A DNA stretch of 64,000 bases from AC-32 sp963765785 (GTDB taxonomy: Bacteria; Actinomycetota; Thermoleophilia; Gaiellales; Gaiellaceae): the NCBI GenBank assembly GCA_963765785.1, contig CAVXXW010000016.1:62001-126000 (forward strand), given 5' to 3'. Every line of letters starts with the position of its first letter. Position 1 is the stretch's first letter. The position numbers and the translations under genes are program-made. Under the pieces are notes generated by a model. That model was given only the letters and a program-made list of their open reading frames with translations, was not told the DNA's origin and made no database searches. Shown piece by piece: positions 8,435 through 17,648 of the stretch.

Positions 8435-9752
8435 GTGATTTTCGAGCAGTTCGTGGACGACGACCTCGGCTGCGCGTCCTACCTGATCGGCGACGAGTCG
8501 GCCGGCGAGGCAGCGGCCGTCGACCCGCCCTACGCGATCGAGCCGCTGCTCGCCGCGGCCGAGCAGGCGGGCGTGCGGATCGTGCGTGTGCTCGAGACGC
8601 ACAACCACGCGGACCACGTCTCGGGCCACGGGCGCCTCGCGCTCGAGCAGGGTGCGCAGGTCTCGATCCACGCCCTCGCCGACGTCGCGTACCCCTGCGA
8701 CCCGTTCGAGGACGGCGACGAGATCGCCGCTCGGCTCGCTGACGGTGAAGGTGATGCACACGCCCGGTCACCGCCCCGAGCACTCGTGCTTCCTCGTCGA
8801 CGGTCATCTGCTGACCGGCGACTCGCTGCTGATCGGCGACGCCGCACGGCCGGACCTCGCGGTCGAGGCGCGCGAAGGCGCGGAGGGCCTCTTCCGGTCG
8901 CTGCAGCGACTCGCCGGGTTGCCCGACGAGACCGAGGTCGACCCCGGCCACACGGGTGGCTCGCTCTGCGGCGCGGGCCTTTCGCGCGAACGGGTCTCGA
9001 CGATCGGGATGGAGCGGCTCTCCAACACCGCGCTCGCGATCCGGGACGAGCAGGAGTTCGTCGCGCACTCGGCTGCGATCGCCGCGCCGCGGCCGCCGAC
9101 CGTCGAGCGCGTCGTGGAGCTCAACCGTGGCCCGTTCCTCGCCGCGCAGCCGCCGCTGGAGCCGCTGGACGAGCCGACAGGGCAGCTGCTCGACGTCCGG
9201 CCCGCCGCCGAGCACGCCGCCGGCCATGCCCACGGCGCGGTGAACGTGCCGCTCGACGGCTCCTCGGTCGGCACGAAGACGGCGTTCGTGCTCGACCACG
9301 ACCGGCCGATCACGATCCACGCCTCCTCGCGGGAGGACGCCGAGGACGCCGCGCGCCGGCTGTACGCGGTCGGGCTGCTCGACGTCGCAGGCTACGTCCT
9401 CGAGCTGCCGACGCCGGACACCCTCGAGACGGTCGGGATCGACGAGCTGGAGCGGCTGGTCGAGCAGGACGCGGTCGAGGTGCTGGACGTCCGCGAGAAA
9501 GACGAGCGGGACGAGGGCTACATCGCCGGCAGCCGGCACATTCCGTACCGGCTCGTCCGGGCCTACCGAGACGAGCTCCAGAACGGCCGGCCGGTGGTGA
9601 CGATCTGCTCCAGCGGCGCCCGCGCCGGCGTCGCCGCGAGCGTGCTGGCCGCCGAAGGTGTCGACGCGCGACCGGTCCTCGACGGCGGCATCGACGACTG
9701 GCAGAAGCGCGGTCACTCGCTGACGGCATTCCGCCGCTGCGGCTCAGGCTGA
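8435..9752 (+). pseudogene. MBL-fold hydrolase fused to two rhodanese domains (persulfide dioxygenase-like), frameshifted
   Basis: Starting at GTG 8435, the first frame gives DDDLGCASYLIGD and the zinc-binding HNHADHVSGHG motif of metallo-beta-lactamase-fold hydrolases. Near 8731 the frame shifts by one base; removing one C would join it to LGSLTVKVMHTPGHRPEHSC. The second frame runs through GDSLLIGDAARPDL, a first rhodanese-like segment (LLDVRPAAEHAAGHAHGAVN) without an obvious catalytic Cys, and a second rhodanese with the active-site loop TICSSGARAG. The order MBL-rhodanese-rhodanese is known from sulfur-oxidising persulfide dioxygenase/sulfurtransferase fusions of about 460 residues, close to the length here. 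The frameshift is either a sequencing error or recent inactivation. It ends 9 bp into the convergent cyclase gene. Confidence 0.7.
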
Positions 9753-12700
9753 CTCGGCAAGTAGCGACTCGGCTTCGGCCGACCAGGCGCCGGCGCCGAG
9801 CTGGGCGATCATCGGAAGCACGAGCGCGAGCTGACGGTCGGCGCTCGCCCGATCACCGTCCGCGGCGAACGTCTCCGCGGCTCGCAGCCGCGCATACGCT
9901 TCGTCGGGCACCGTCCCGATCTCGGCGAACACCTCCGCCGCGGCGACGAGGTCGCGCCCTGCCAGCCGCCGCGCCGCCTGGTGCCACGGCGTGATCGCCC
10001 GCGGCTCGGCGTCGAGCGCCGCCAGCACCTCGTCCCCCCGGCCGAGCGCGGTGAAGATCCACGGCGCGACCGAGAGCTCGTGCGGCTCCCGGATCCCGAC
10101 GGCGCGCCACGATGCGGCCAGCTCGTCGGCCAGGGCGGCCGCCAGAGTCGTCTCCCCGACCGCGAGCGCGACCTGCGCGTGGAAGGTGAGTGCGGGATTC
10201 ACCGTCTGCGGGTCCCTGGTCGGGCGCGCGACCGCGACTGCACGCTCTGCCTCGGCCCGCGCGAGCTCGCGGTCGCCGCGGGCGAGGGCGATCGCGGCGA
10301 CGACGGAGCGGGCCATCCCTTCCATGTAGTGCGGGACGCCGGAGCGGTCGAGCTCCCGTAGGAAGTCGGCGGCCGCCGCGAGCGCGTCGTCCCACGAGCC
10401 CTCCCAGTGACGCTGCACCACCTCCTCGGCCTCCTGCCAGCGAACGAAGGAGAAGAGACCTTGCCGGCGTGCGAGCTCGAGCGACCGGTCGTGCACGGGG
10501 CGCGCCGACCGGAGGTCGCCGAGGATGACGTTCATCCAGGTCAGGTTCGCGAGCGCGCTGACCTCCTCGTGCGAGTGGGCCGCGGCGGCGATCTCGACCG
10601 CCTGCTCGAGGTCCTCGAGGCCGCCGCGGTCGCCGTTCGCCACCCGGGCGACGCCGATCGTGTTCAGGTTCCGCGCGCGGGTCGCGGCGATGCCGAGCTC
10701 CTCAGCCAGGCGCAGCGACTCGCGCGCCAGCTCGATGCCGCGGCCGAAGTCCCCCGCCATCATCAGGAGCCGGCCGAGCTCCTGCAGGACGAAGGCCCTT
10801 TCGCTCGAGGACGGCCGGCCCTCGACCAGCTCACGGGCATGCTCGAGGTGTGCAAGCGCCCGGTCGCCGTCCGCTCGGTTCATCCAGATCCCGCCAAGCC
10901 GCGCCTGCGCCTCGGCCGCGGCCTCGATGCGACCCTCGCGTAGGAAGCTCTCGGTCGCCTCGAGCAGCACCACGTCGTCGAGCGCGCTGTCGTCTGCCCG
11001 GGTGCGCGCATACGCGAGCAGCAGGTCGGCGCGCCCCGGAGCCTCCGTCGGCGTCAACTCGAGCGCTGCCTCGTACAGGCGTGCTGCAGCCGAGTAGGCG
11101 CCGAGTGCGAATGCCCGGTCGCCAGCGTCGCGCGCGGCGCGCCTCGCGCGTCCGGCGAGCTCTTCCGAGGGTTCGCTGCCCGCCTCGCGGCCGAGCCGTA
11201 GAGCTTCGAGGTAGTGGTGCGCCAGCATCTCGCCGTGGTCTTCCGGGCGGCCGAGCGCCTCGATCCAGCGCGCCGCCGTCTCGTGTCGCTGTGCGCGGAC
11301 TGCTCGCGGGATCTGGCCGTAGGCGACGTCGCGCACGAGCACGTGGCGGAAGGCGTACTCCTCCTCGCCCGCGACGGAGGAACGACGCTCGCGGCGGACG
11401 AACTCCTTGCGAGCGAGCGCGTGTAACGCGACCTCGGCGTCCGCCGCCCCGCGCTCGCCGACGGCGCAAACGGCGCCGAGCCAGAAGACCTTGCCGACGA
11501 CCGCGGCGTCCTGGAGCAGCTGCTTCTCGGCAGGTGGCAGAGCATCGAGACGCGCGGCGATGATCCCCTGCACGTTCTCGGGCAGCGCCAAGTCGGCGGC
11601 CCCCGTCTCCTGGAGCAGGCGCGCGAACTGCTCGGCGTAGAGGGGATTGCCGCCGGCGCGCACGAGCAGCGACGCCTGCACCTCGGCCGGGAGGACGGCG
11701 CGCTCCAGCAGCTCCGCCAGCAGGCGCGCGGTCTCGTCGTCGGAGAGCGGCGAAATCGAGAGCGTCAGCGCGTTCGACTTGCCACCGCCCCAGCCGACCC
11801 GCCGCTCGAGCAGCTCCGGCCGCGCCGTGCACACCGCGAGCAGCGGAACGCCGGCCGCCCAGTCGACGAGGTGGTCGACAAAGTCGAGCAGGTCGTCGTC
11901 AGCCCAGTGCAGGTCCTCGAAGACCAGCACGACGGGCCCACGCTCCGCCAGCGCCTCGAAGAACACCCGCCAGGCCGTGAAGTGCTCCGATCGGTCTCCG
12001 CGCGCCTCCGTGCCGGTGCCGACGAGCGACCGGAGGCTCTCGAGCACCCGCTCGTCGAGCTCGAGCGCGGCGACGGCCTCTGCCAGCTTCCGCTCGGTCT
12101 CCGCGGGCGAATCGGACTCGAGCACGCCGGCCTGCGCCTTCGCCATCTCTGCGAGCGCCCAGAAGGTCACGCCGTCCCCGTAGGGAAGCGAGCGTCCCTG
12201 GCGCCACGAGATCAGCTCCGGATCGGCGTCGACGAGCCGGTGGAGCTCGTAGACGAGACGGCTCTTGCCGATCCCGGGCACCCCGATCAGCGTGACGAGC
12301 TGCGGCGCGCGCTCGGCCCTGGCCCGCGCGAGTGCGCCCGCGAGCAGGTCGAGCTCGCGGCGACGGCCGACGAGCGGCGCTCCGGCCTGCACGACGTCGA
12401 CCCCGAACCGAGCGCGGGGCTCGAGCGCCTCCCAGACGCGCACGGCCTCGCTCTTGCCCTTTGCGCTGACCGGCTCCGCCTCGCGGTACCCGACCACCGC
12501 GCGGGTGGCCCTGTAGGTCGTCTCGTCGACGAGGATCCCGTTCGCTGGCGCAGCGCTCTGCAGCCGGGCGGCGGTGTTCACGACGTCGCCCGCGGCCATC
12601 CCCTCGCCCTCGCTCGGCCGTGCGCCGAGCGTCACCAGCGCCTCCCCGGTCGTGACGGCGACACGCACCTGCAGCTGACCGTCCTCGCCGATCGCGTCCC

Positions 12701-13043
12701 GGATCGCAAGCGCCGCCCGCACCGCACGCTCCGGGTCGTCCTCGTGGGCCACCGGGGCCCCGAAGACCGCCATCACCGCGTCGCCGATGAACTTCTCGAC
12801 GGTGCCGCCGTGCCGCTCGAGCTCGCTGCGCAGCTGCGCGTAGTACGGCGAGAGCGTCGCCCGCACGTCCTCCGGGTCGAGCCGCTCCGCGCGCGAAGTG
12901 AACCCGACGAGGTCGGCGAAGAGCACCGAGACGACCTTCCGCTCCTCGCGCCGCTCCGGCGGCGCCTCGAGCGAGGTGCCGCAGGCCGAGCAGAAGCGCG
13001 CGTCGTCCGCGTTCTCCCGCCCGCACTCCGGGCAGACCAGCAT
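9744..13043 (-). CDS. Zinc-ribbon class III adenylate/guanylate cyclase with AAA ATPase and TPR regions
   Basis: A protein of 1,099 residues. The N-terminus is a zinc ribbon with two CxxC pairs (CPEC and CSAC, within 22 residues). A class III nucleotidyl cyclase domain follows (VLFADLVGFTSRAE with the metal Asp, GGTVEKFIGDAVMAVFGAP). Next is an AAA/NACHT ATPase (LIGVPGIGKSRL Walker A, LVFEDLHWADDDLLDF Walker B) and a long helical C-terminal half with TPR-like repeats. This architecture is common in actinobacteria and alphaproteobacteria and is treated as a signalling protein whose effector is unknown. It seems monocistronic; the ilvA gene stops 4 bp upstream. Family call firm, in vivo nucleotide product unknown. 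Confidence 0.9.
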   Translation of the reverse strand: MLVCPECGRENADDARFCSACGTSLEAPPERREERKVVSVLFADLVGFTSRAERLDPEDVRATLSPYYAQLRSELERHGGTVEKFIGDAVMAVFGAPVAHEDDPERAVRAALAIRDAIGEDGQLQVRVAVTTGEALVTLGARPSEGEGMAAGDVVNTAARLQSAAPANGILVDETTYRATRAVVGYREAEPVSAKGKSEAVRVWEALEPRARFGVDVVQAGAPLVGRRRELDLLAGALARARAERAPQLVTLIGVPGIGKSRLVYELHRLVDADPELISWRQGRSLPYGDGVTFWALAEMAKAQAGVLESDSPAETERKLAEAVAALELDERVLESLRSLVGTGTEARGDRSEHFTAWRVFFEALAERGPVVLVFEDLHWADDDLLDFVDHLVDWAAGVPLLAVCTARPELLERRVGWGGGKSNALTLSISPLSDDETARLLAELLERAVLPAEVQASLLVRAGGNPLYAEQFARLLQETGAADLALPENVQGIIAARLDALPPAEKQLLQDAAVVGKVFWLGAVCAVGERGAADAEVALHALARKEFVRRERRSSVAGEEEYAFRHVLVRDVAYGQIPRAVRAQRHETAARWIEALGRPEDHGEMLAHHYLEALRLGREAGSEPSEELAGRARRAARDAGDRAFALGAYSAAARLYEAALELTPTEAPGRADLLLAYARTRADDSALDDVVLLEATESFLREGRIEAAAEAQARLGGIWMNRADGDRALAHLEHARELVEGRPSSSERAFVLQELGRLLMMAGDFGRGIELARESLRLAEELGIAATRARNLNTIGVARVANGDRGGLEDLEQAVEIAAAAHSHEEVSALANLTWMNVILGDLRSARPVHDRSLELARRQGLFSFVRWQEAEEVVQRHWEGSWDDALAAAADFLRELDRSGVPHYMEGMARSVVAAIALARGDRELARAEAERAVAVARPTRDPQTVNPALTFHAQVALAVGETTLAAALADELAASWRAVGIREPHELSVAPWIFTALGRGDEVLAALDAEPRAITPWHQAARRLAGRDLVAAAEVFAEIGTVPDEAYARLRAAETFAADGDRASADRQLALVLPMIAQLGAGAWSAEAESLLAESA

Positions 13044-13047
13044 CGGG

Positions 13048-14220
13048 TTAGCGGATCCGCTCGACCTGGTAGCCCAGGCTGCGGAGCGTCTCGAGCAGCA
13101 CAGAGCAGTGGTGCTCGTCCCGCATCTGGAGCGTCAGCTCGATCTCGCTCTCGTACACCGGGACGTCCATCCCCTCGCGGTGGTGCTCGACCGAGACGAC
13201 GTTCGCCCGCTCGCGCGCGACGAGTGAGAGGAGCTTGATCAGCTCGCCCGGTCGGTCCTGCACGCGGCTTCGCACGACAAGGTAGCGGCCGGCGGTGGTC
13301 AGGCCGTGCCTCATGACGGAGATCAGCACCGTCGGGTCGATGTTCCCGCCCGAGAGGATCGCGACGGCAGGGCTGTCGCCGCGGCCCGCCTTGCCGTTCA
13401 GGAGCGCAGCGACCCCGACCGCGCCCGCGCCCTCGACGACGAGCTTCGACCGCTCCAGCAGCAGCACGATCGCCTGGCAGATCTCGTCGTCGGTCACCGA
13501 GACCCGGTCGTCGAGCACGTCGTCCAGGATCGCGCCGGTCTTCTCGCCCACCTCCTTGACCGCGATCCCGTCGGCGATGGTCGGCCCGTGCAGGCCCGCC
13601 TGGACGCCGACGATGCGCACGCCCGGCTTGACCGCCCGCAGCGCCAGCGCGATCCCGGAGCAGAGCCCGCCGCCGCCGATCGGGATCACGACCGTCTCCG
13701 CGTCGGGAACCTGCTCGGCGAGCTCGAGGCCGATCGTCCCCTGGCCCGCGATCACACGGTCGTCCTCGTAGGGGTGGACGAACGTCGCGCCCGTCCCCTC
13801 GGCCCGCTCGTAGGCCGCGGCGAGCGCGTCCTCGAACGTCAGGCCGACGAGCTCGGCGTGCCCGCCGTAGTTCTTCGTCGGCTCGACCTTCGCCATCGGC
13901 GCGTCCTGCGGCATGAAGATCGTCGCCTTGACGCCCGCCTCACGGGCCGCCCACGCGACGGCCTGGCCGTGGTTCCCGGCGCTCGCTGCGACCACGCCCG
14001 CTCGCTTCTCGTCGTCGGACAGCGTCGCGATCTTGTTGACGGCGCCGCGGACCTTGAACGAGCCGGTGCGCTGCAGGTTCTCGGCCTTGAGCGAGACCTG
14101 GCGCCCGATCAGCCGTGAGAGCGTCTCGGTGCCGTAGACCGGCGTGACGCGTGCGACTCCCTCGAGCCGCCGCCGCGCCTCCTCGATCTCCTTACGCCCG
14201 GGTGCCGTCTTCGTCGCCAA
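13048..14220 (-). CDS. ilvA: Threonine ammonia-lyase with C-terminal ACT domain
   Basis: PLP enzyme converting threonine to 2-oxobutanoate. The Schiff-base lysine lies in RTGSFKVRGA, the PLP phosphate loop is GGGGLCSG, and a single ACT domain occupies the last 90 residues (SRVQDRPGELIKLLSLVARE). At about 390 residues it fits the shorter threonine ammonia-lyase class with one ACT domain, so allosteric control by branched-chain amino acids is possible. No ATG lies in range. I place the start at TTG 14220, which overlaps the end of meaB by 29 bp; the exact start is uncertain. The serine racemase family is a related alternative, but the ACT domain favours ilvA. Confidence 0.88.
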   Translation of the reverse strand: MATKTAPGRKEIEEARRRLEGVARVTPVYGTETLSRLIGRQVSLKAENLQRTGSFKVRGAVNKIATLSDDEKRAGVVAASAGNHGQAVAWAAREAGVKATIFMPQDAPMAKVEPTKNYGGHAELVGLTFEDALAAAYERAEGTGATFVHPYEDDRVIAGQGTIGLELAEQVPDAETVVIPIGGGGLCSGIALALRAVKPGVRIVGVQAGLHGPTIADGIAVKEVGEKTGAILDDVLDDRVSVTDDEICQAIVLLLERSKLVVEGAGAVGVAALLNGKAGRGDSPAVAILSGGNIDPTVLISVMRHGLTTAGRYLVVRSRVQDRPGELIKLLSLVARERANVVSVEHHREGMDVPVYESEIELTLQMRDEHHCSVLLETLRSLGYQVERIR

Positions 14221-15181
14221 GCTTGAACACCTCGTGAAGTATCTCGCGCACGGCGGTGAGCGGATCGAGCTCGCGCCGCTGCACCTGGTCGAGCAGGCGC
14301 CGCAGCTCCGCGTCGTCGGCGACGGCCCGCTCGAGGTGCTGCTTCGCCCGCGCCGACGCCACGGCGAACACCTCACGCGCGAGGTTCTCCCGCCGGCGCT
14401 GCTCGAGCAGCCCTTCCGACTCGAGCCACGCCCGGTGCTGCTCGACCTGCTCCCAGAGCTCCGGCACGTTCTCGCCGCGGCTCGCCTCGGTCAGCACGAT
14501 CGGCGGCTTCCAGGGCCGCTCCTGGTCCAGCGAGAGCACCGACCGCACCTCGTTCAGCATCGTCTTCGCCGCCGGGTGGTCCATCTTGTTGATCGCGATC
14601 ACGTCGGGGATCTCCATGATCCCGGCCTTCAGCGCCTGGATCGAGTCGCCGGAGCCGGGCATCAGCGCGAGCACGACCGTGTCGGCGATGCCGATCACCT
14701 CGACCTCGCCCTGGCCGGTGCCGACCGTCTCGAGGAAGACGAGCTCCTTGCCGGCTGCGTCGAGCACGAGCAGCGCCTGGAGCGTCGCCTCCGCCAGGCC
14801 GCCGAGGTGGCCGCGGCTGCCCATCGAGCGGATGAAGACCTCCGGGTCGAGGAAGTGGTCGGCCAGGCGGATGCGGTCGCCGAGCAGCGCACCCTGCGAG
14901 AACGGGCTCGACGGGTCGACAGAGATCACGCCGACCGAGCGCTTCTGCTCCCGGACGTGGCGCACGAGCGCGCTGATCAGCGTCGACTTGCCGACGCCGG
15001 GCGGGCCCGTCACGCCGACCGCGTACGCCCGCCCGGTCTCGGGGTAGAGGTCGCGGACGACCTCGTAGGCGAGCGGATCGGAGTTCTCTACGAGCGTGAT
15101 CGCGCGCGCGAGCGCACGCCGGTCGCCTGAGCGGACCCCGGCGGCGAGTGTCTCGCGGGTGAAGTCGCGGCGCGCTGCCAC
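14192..15181 (-). CDS. meaB: Methylmalonyl-CoA mutase-associated GTPase MeaB (ArgK family)
   Basis: G3E-family P-loop GTPase of 329 residues that loads and protects the B12 cofactor of acyl-CoA mutases. Seen: Walker A GPPGVGKSTL, the family signature VDPSSPFSQGALLGDRIR, ETVGTGQGE, and the base-recognition motif NKMD. The GTG start at 15181 gives the usual family length; the same frame stays open far upstream but there it only shadows the MFS gene. No mutase subunit is in the window, so its partner must be encoded elsewhere. The 3' end overlaps ilvA. Since 2-oxobutanoate can lead to propionyl-CoA and methylmalonyl-CoA, the pairing with ilvA is metabolically sensible, though this is inference. 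Confidence 0.92.
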   Translation of the reverse strand: MAARRDFTRETLAAGVRSGDRRALARAITLVENSDPLAYEVVRDLYPETGRAYAVGVTGPPGVGKSTLISALVRHVREQKRSVGVISVDPSSPFSQGALLGDRIRLADHFLDPEVFIRSMGSRGHLGGLAEATLQALLVLDAAGKELVFLETVGTGQGEVEVIGIADTVVLALMPGSGDSIQALKAGIMEIPDVIAINKMDHPAAKTMLNEVRSVLSLDQERPWKPPIVLTEASRGENVPELWEQVEQHRAWLESEGLLEQRRRENLAREVFAVASARAKQHLERAVADDAELRRLLDQVQRRELDPLTAVREILHEVFKLGDEDGTRA

Positions 15182-15192
15182 GACGCGGGATG

Positions 15193-16455
15193 CTAAAGCG
15201 GCGCTGCGGTCAGCGGCTCGATCGTGGTTCGCTCTGCCTTCGCCGCGCCGCGCGCGAGCGCGAGCCCGACCACCGCCGAGACCGCCGACGCGGTCGCGGC
15301 CGCTGCCCAGACCCAGCGCGGGCCGACCATGTCGGTCAGGCGGCCGGCGACGATCATCCCCAGGATCAGGAACGCCACGTTCGAGCTCATCAGCACGGCG
15401 AACGCGCGGCCGCGGAGGGCATCCGGCGCCCCGCGCTGGACGAGCAGCGCGTTGCAGACGACCGCGGCACCGTTGCCGGCGCCGGAGATGACCACGCACG
15501 CAGACGCGACCCAGACGTTGGGCGACATCGCTGCGAGCCCGATGCCCACGGCCATCAGCCCGAGCGAGACGCCGTAGACGTTCGCGAGCCCGCGACGCTC
15601 GATCCACTGCCCGGCGAAGTAGGCGCCCGCCGCGAGCCCGACGCCGGAGCAGCCCATCATCAGGCCGAGCCCGAATGTGCCGGCGTCGAAGGCGTCGAAG
15701 ACGAGCCGCGGCTCGGCGACGTTCACGGCCGCGTTCGAGAACATCGCGATGTTCCACGCGATCAGCACCGTCAGCAGCGCCTTCGAGTGAACGGTTAGCG
15801 AGAAGCCGTCGCGGAGGTCGGCCCAGTGTCCCCGGCTCGCGGCCTGCGTCGCCTGCAGCAGCCGCTGCGGGATGCCGTAGAGGAAGATCGCGGAGATCAG
15901 GAACGTGCAGGCGTTGATCCAGTAGGCGACGTCCACGCCCCACGCCGCGACGAGCGCGCCGCCGACGACCGAGCCGAGCGCCCACGTCAGGTTGTCGACC
16001 GCCTGCAGCAGCGAGTTCGCGTGCGTCAGGTCCTCGTCCTGGACGAGGTTCGGCACGCCGGCGTAGACGGCCGGCCGGAAGAACCCGGTCGCGATCCCCG
16101 CGAGCGCCGCCAGGAACACGACCTGTGTCGCGTTCGTCGTGAACGGCAGCACCGCGAAGACGGCGAAGCGCGCGAGGTCGGCCCCGACCATCAGCCGCCG
16201 CCGCGAGAGGCGGTCGATGAGCGGTCCGACGAGGATCCCGATCAGGAATGTCGGCAGCAGGTCGGCGATCAGCAGCGCCGCCACCCAGCCCGACGACTGC
16301 GTCCGCACCCAGACGTCGACCTCGAGAGCGACGAGCGCCAGCCAGGTACCGGCTCCGGAGCCGAGCGTGGCGAGGAACAGGCGCCGGAAGTCCGGTTCGC
16401 GCCCCAGGAGCGCGAGCTGCGAGCCGGCTACGCGGGGGCGGCCCATCGGCAGCAC
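15193..16455 (-). CDS. MFS transporter, probable efflux permease
   Basis: A 420-residue protein with about 12 hydrophobic segments and the MFS signature between helices 2 and 3 (GPLIDRLSRRRLM). The form resembles the enterobactin exporter/DHA3 group: the N-terminus GREPDFRRLFLATLGSGAG is typical of MFS_3-like permeases. It lies 11 bp before meaB and is likely cotranscribed with meaB and ilvA. Substrate unknown. An internal ATG at 16443, opening MGRPRVAG, is an alternative start. Confidence 0.85.
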   Translation of the reverse strand: MLPMGRPRVAGSQLALLGREPDFRRLFLATLGSGAGTWLALVALEVDVWVRTQSSGWVAALLIADLLPTFLIGILVGPLIDRLSRRRLMVGADLARFAVFAVLPFTTNATQVVFLAALAGIATGFFRPAVYAGVPNLVQDEDLTHANSLLQAVDNLTWALGSVVGGALVAAWGVDVAYWINACTFLISAIFLYGIPQRLLQATQAASRGHWADLRDGFSLTVHSKALLTVLIAWNIAMFSNAAVNVAEPRLVFDAFDAGTFGLGLMMGCSGVGLAAGAYFAGQWIERRGLANVYGVSLGLMAVGIGLAAMSPNVWVASACVVISGAGNGAAVVCNALLVQRGAPDALRGRAFAVLMSSNVAFLILGMIVAGRLTDMVGPRWVWAAAATASAVSAVVGLALARGAAKAERTTIEPLTAAPL

Positions 16456-16472
16456 ACGGTAACACCGGTGCC

Positions 16473-16510
16473 GGGCCTCAAACGAGGGGTTTTTTGGCCC
16501 TGTCCGGGCC
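16473..16510. terminator. Possible bidirectional terminator between hisC and the MFS gene
   Basis: CCTCAAACGAGG, followed on the plus strand by GGTTTTTT, sits next to GGCCCTGTCCGGGCC, a 5-bp GC stem. On the minus strand the second hairpin lies directly after the hisC stop and is followed by a run of A. Weak stems, inferred from position. Confidence 0.35.
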
Positions 16511-16513
16511 GAA

Positions 16514-17638
16514 CTAGGCCGTTGCGAGCACCCTGGCGAGGGCCTCGTCGAGCAGCTCCTGCTCCTCCGGCAGACCCACCGTCACGCGCACCGCGCCAGG
16601 CGCTCCGAAGCCGTGCGTAGGCCGAACGATCACGCCTTCACGGAGGAGCTGCTCGAACAGCGGCCGAGAGTCCTCGCCGAGCTCCGCAAAGAGGAAGTTG
16701 CCCACCGCCGGGCCGACCGGGTCGAGCCCGTGGGCGCGCAGGATGCGCCCGAGCTGCTCGCGGTTGACGGCGTTCTCGCGGCGGCGGCGCGCCAGCTCCT
16801 CCGGCGAGTCGAGGCTCGCGAGCGCCGCCTCCTGTGCGGGCGTCGTGATGTCGAACGCTCGGCGCACCTTGCCGATCGCCGTGACGAGCTCGGCCGGCGC
16901 GAGCGCGTACCCGACCCGCAGCCCGGCGAGGCCGTAGATCTTCGAGAACGTCCGCAGGACGACGGTGCGCCGGCCCTGCTTGAGGTAGTTCTCGACGCCG
17001 TCGGGGTAGTCGGGGTCGTCGATGTACTCGGCGTAGGCCTGATCGAGCACGGTCACCACGTGCTCCGGAACTCGCTCGAACCAGGCGTCGAGCTCGGCGC
17101 TCGTGTTCGTCGTCCCGGTCGGATTGTTCGGCAGGCAGACGTAGGCGATCTTCGTCCGCGGCCCGATCGCGTCGAGCATCCCTTCGAGGTCGTAGCGCCC
17201 GTCGCGCAGCTCGACCGTGCGCGGCACGGCGCCGAGCTTGCGCGCGTCGATCACGTAGCTCGGGAACGACGGCCAGCCGCAGACGATCTCGTCACCGGGC
17301 TCGAGCGCCGCGAGGCTGAGGCAGTCGACGATCCCGTCTGAGCCGGCACCGACCGCAACCTCCTCGAAGCGAAGGTCGAAACGCTCGGCCAGTGCCGCGC
17401 GCAGCCGGTACGCGCCGCCGTCCGGATAGCGGTTCAGCTCGTTCGTGCAGCGCTCGATCGCCTCGCGCGCCTGCGGAAACGGGCCGTAGGGCCCTTCGTT
17501 CGAGGCGAGCTTGACGACGCGCTCTAGCCCGAGCTCGCGCTGGACCTCCTCGACGGGCTTGCCCGGCTCGTACGGGACGAGGTCGTTGACGGCGGGCCTG
17601 AAGAAGGTGTCCGCGATCTCGGCGAGCCGTCCCGTCAC
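16514..17638 (-). CDS. hisC: Histidinol-phosphate aminotransferase
   Basis: Fold-type I PLP aminotransferase of 374 residues, the usual length. Seen: the N-terminal VKLASNEGPYGP substrate-binding segment, NRYPDGGAYRLR, LPNNPTGT, and the PLP lysine in RTFSKIYGLAGLRVGY. It converts imidazole-acetol phosphate to histidinol phosphate. No other his gene is nearby; such stray copies may also act as aromatic or broad-range aminotransferases. It follows the cupin gene on the same strand after 10 bp. Confidence 0.88.
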   Translation of the reverse strand: MTGRLAEIADTFFRPAVNDLVPYEPGKPVEEVQRELGLERVVKLASNEGPYGPFPQAREAIERCTNELNRYPDGGAYRLRAALAERFDLRFEEVAVGAGSDGIVDCLSLAALEPGDEIVCGWPSFPSYVIDARKLGAVPRTVELRDGRYDLEGMLDAIGPRTKIAYVCLPNNPTGTTNTSAELDAWFERVPEHVVTVLDQAYAEYIDDPDYPDGVENYLKQGRRTVVLRTFSKIYGLAGLRVGYALAPAELVTAIGKVRRAFDITTPAQEAALASLDSPEELARRRRENAVNREQLGRILRAHGLDPVGPAVGNFLFAELGEDSRPLFEQLLREGVIVRPTHGFGAPGAVRVTVGLPEEQELLDEALARVLATA

Positions 17639-17648
17639 GGCCCGGATG

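Noticed and set aside
15182..16465. Upstream extension of the meaB frame by 428 codons
   Set aside because: This part is out of frame with, and shadowed by, the MFS gene. MeaB needs only the part from 15181.
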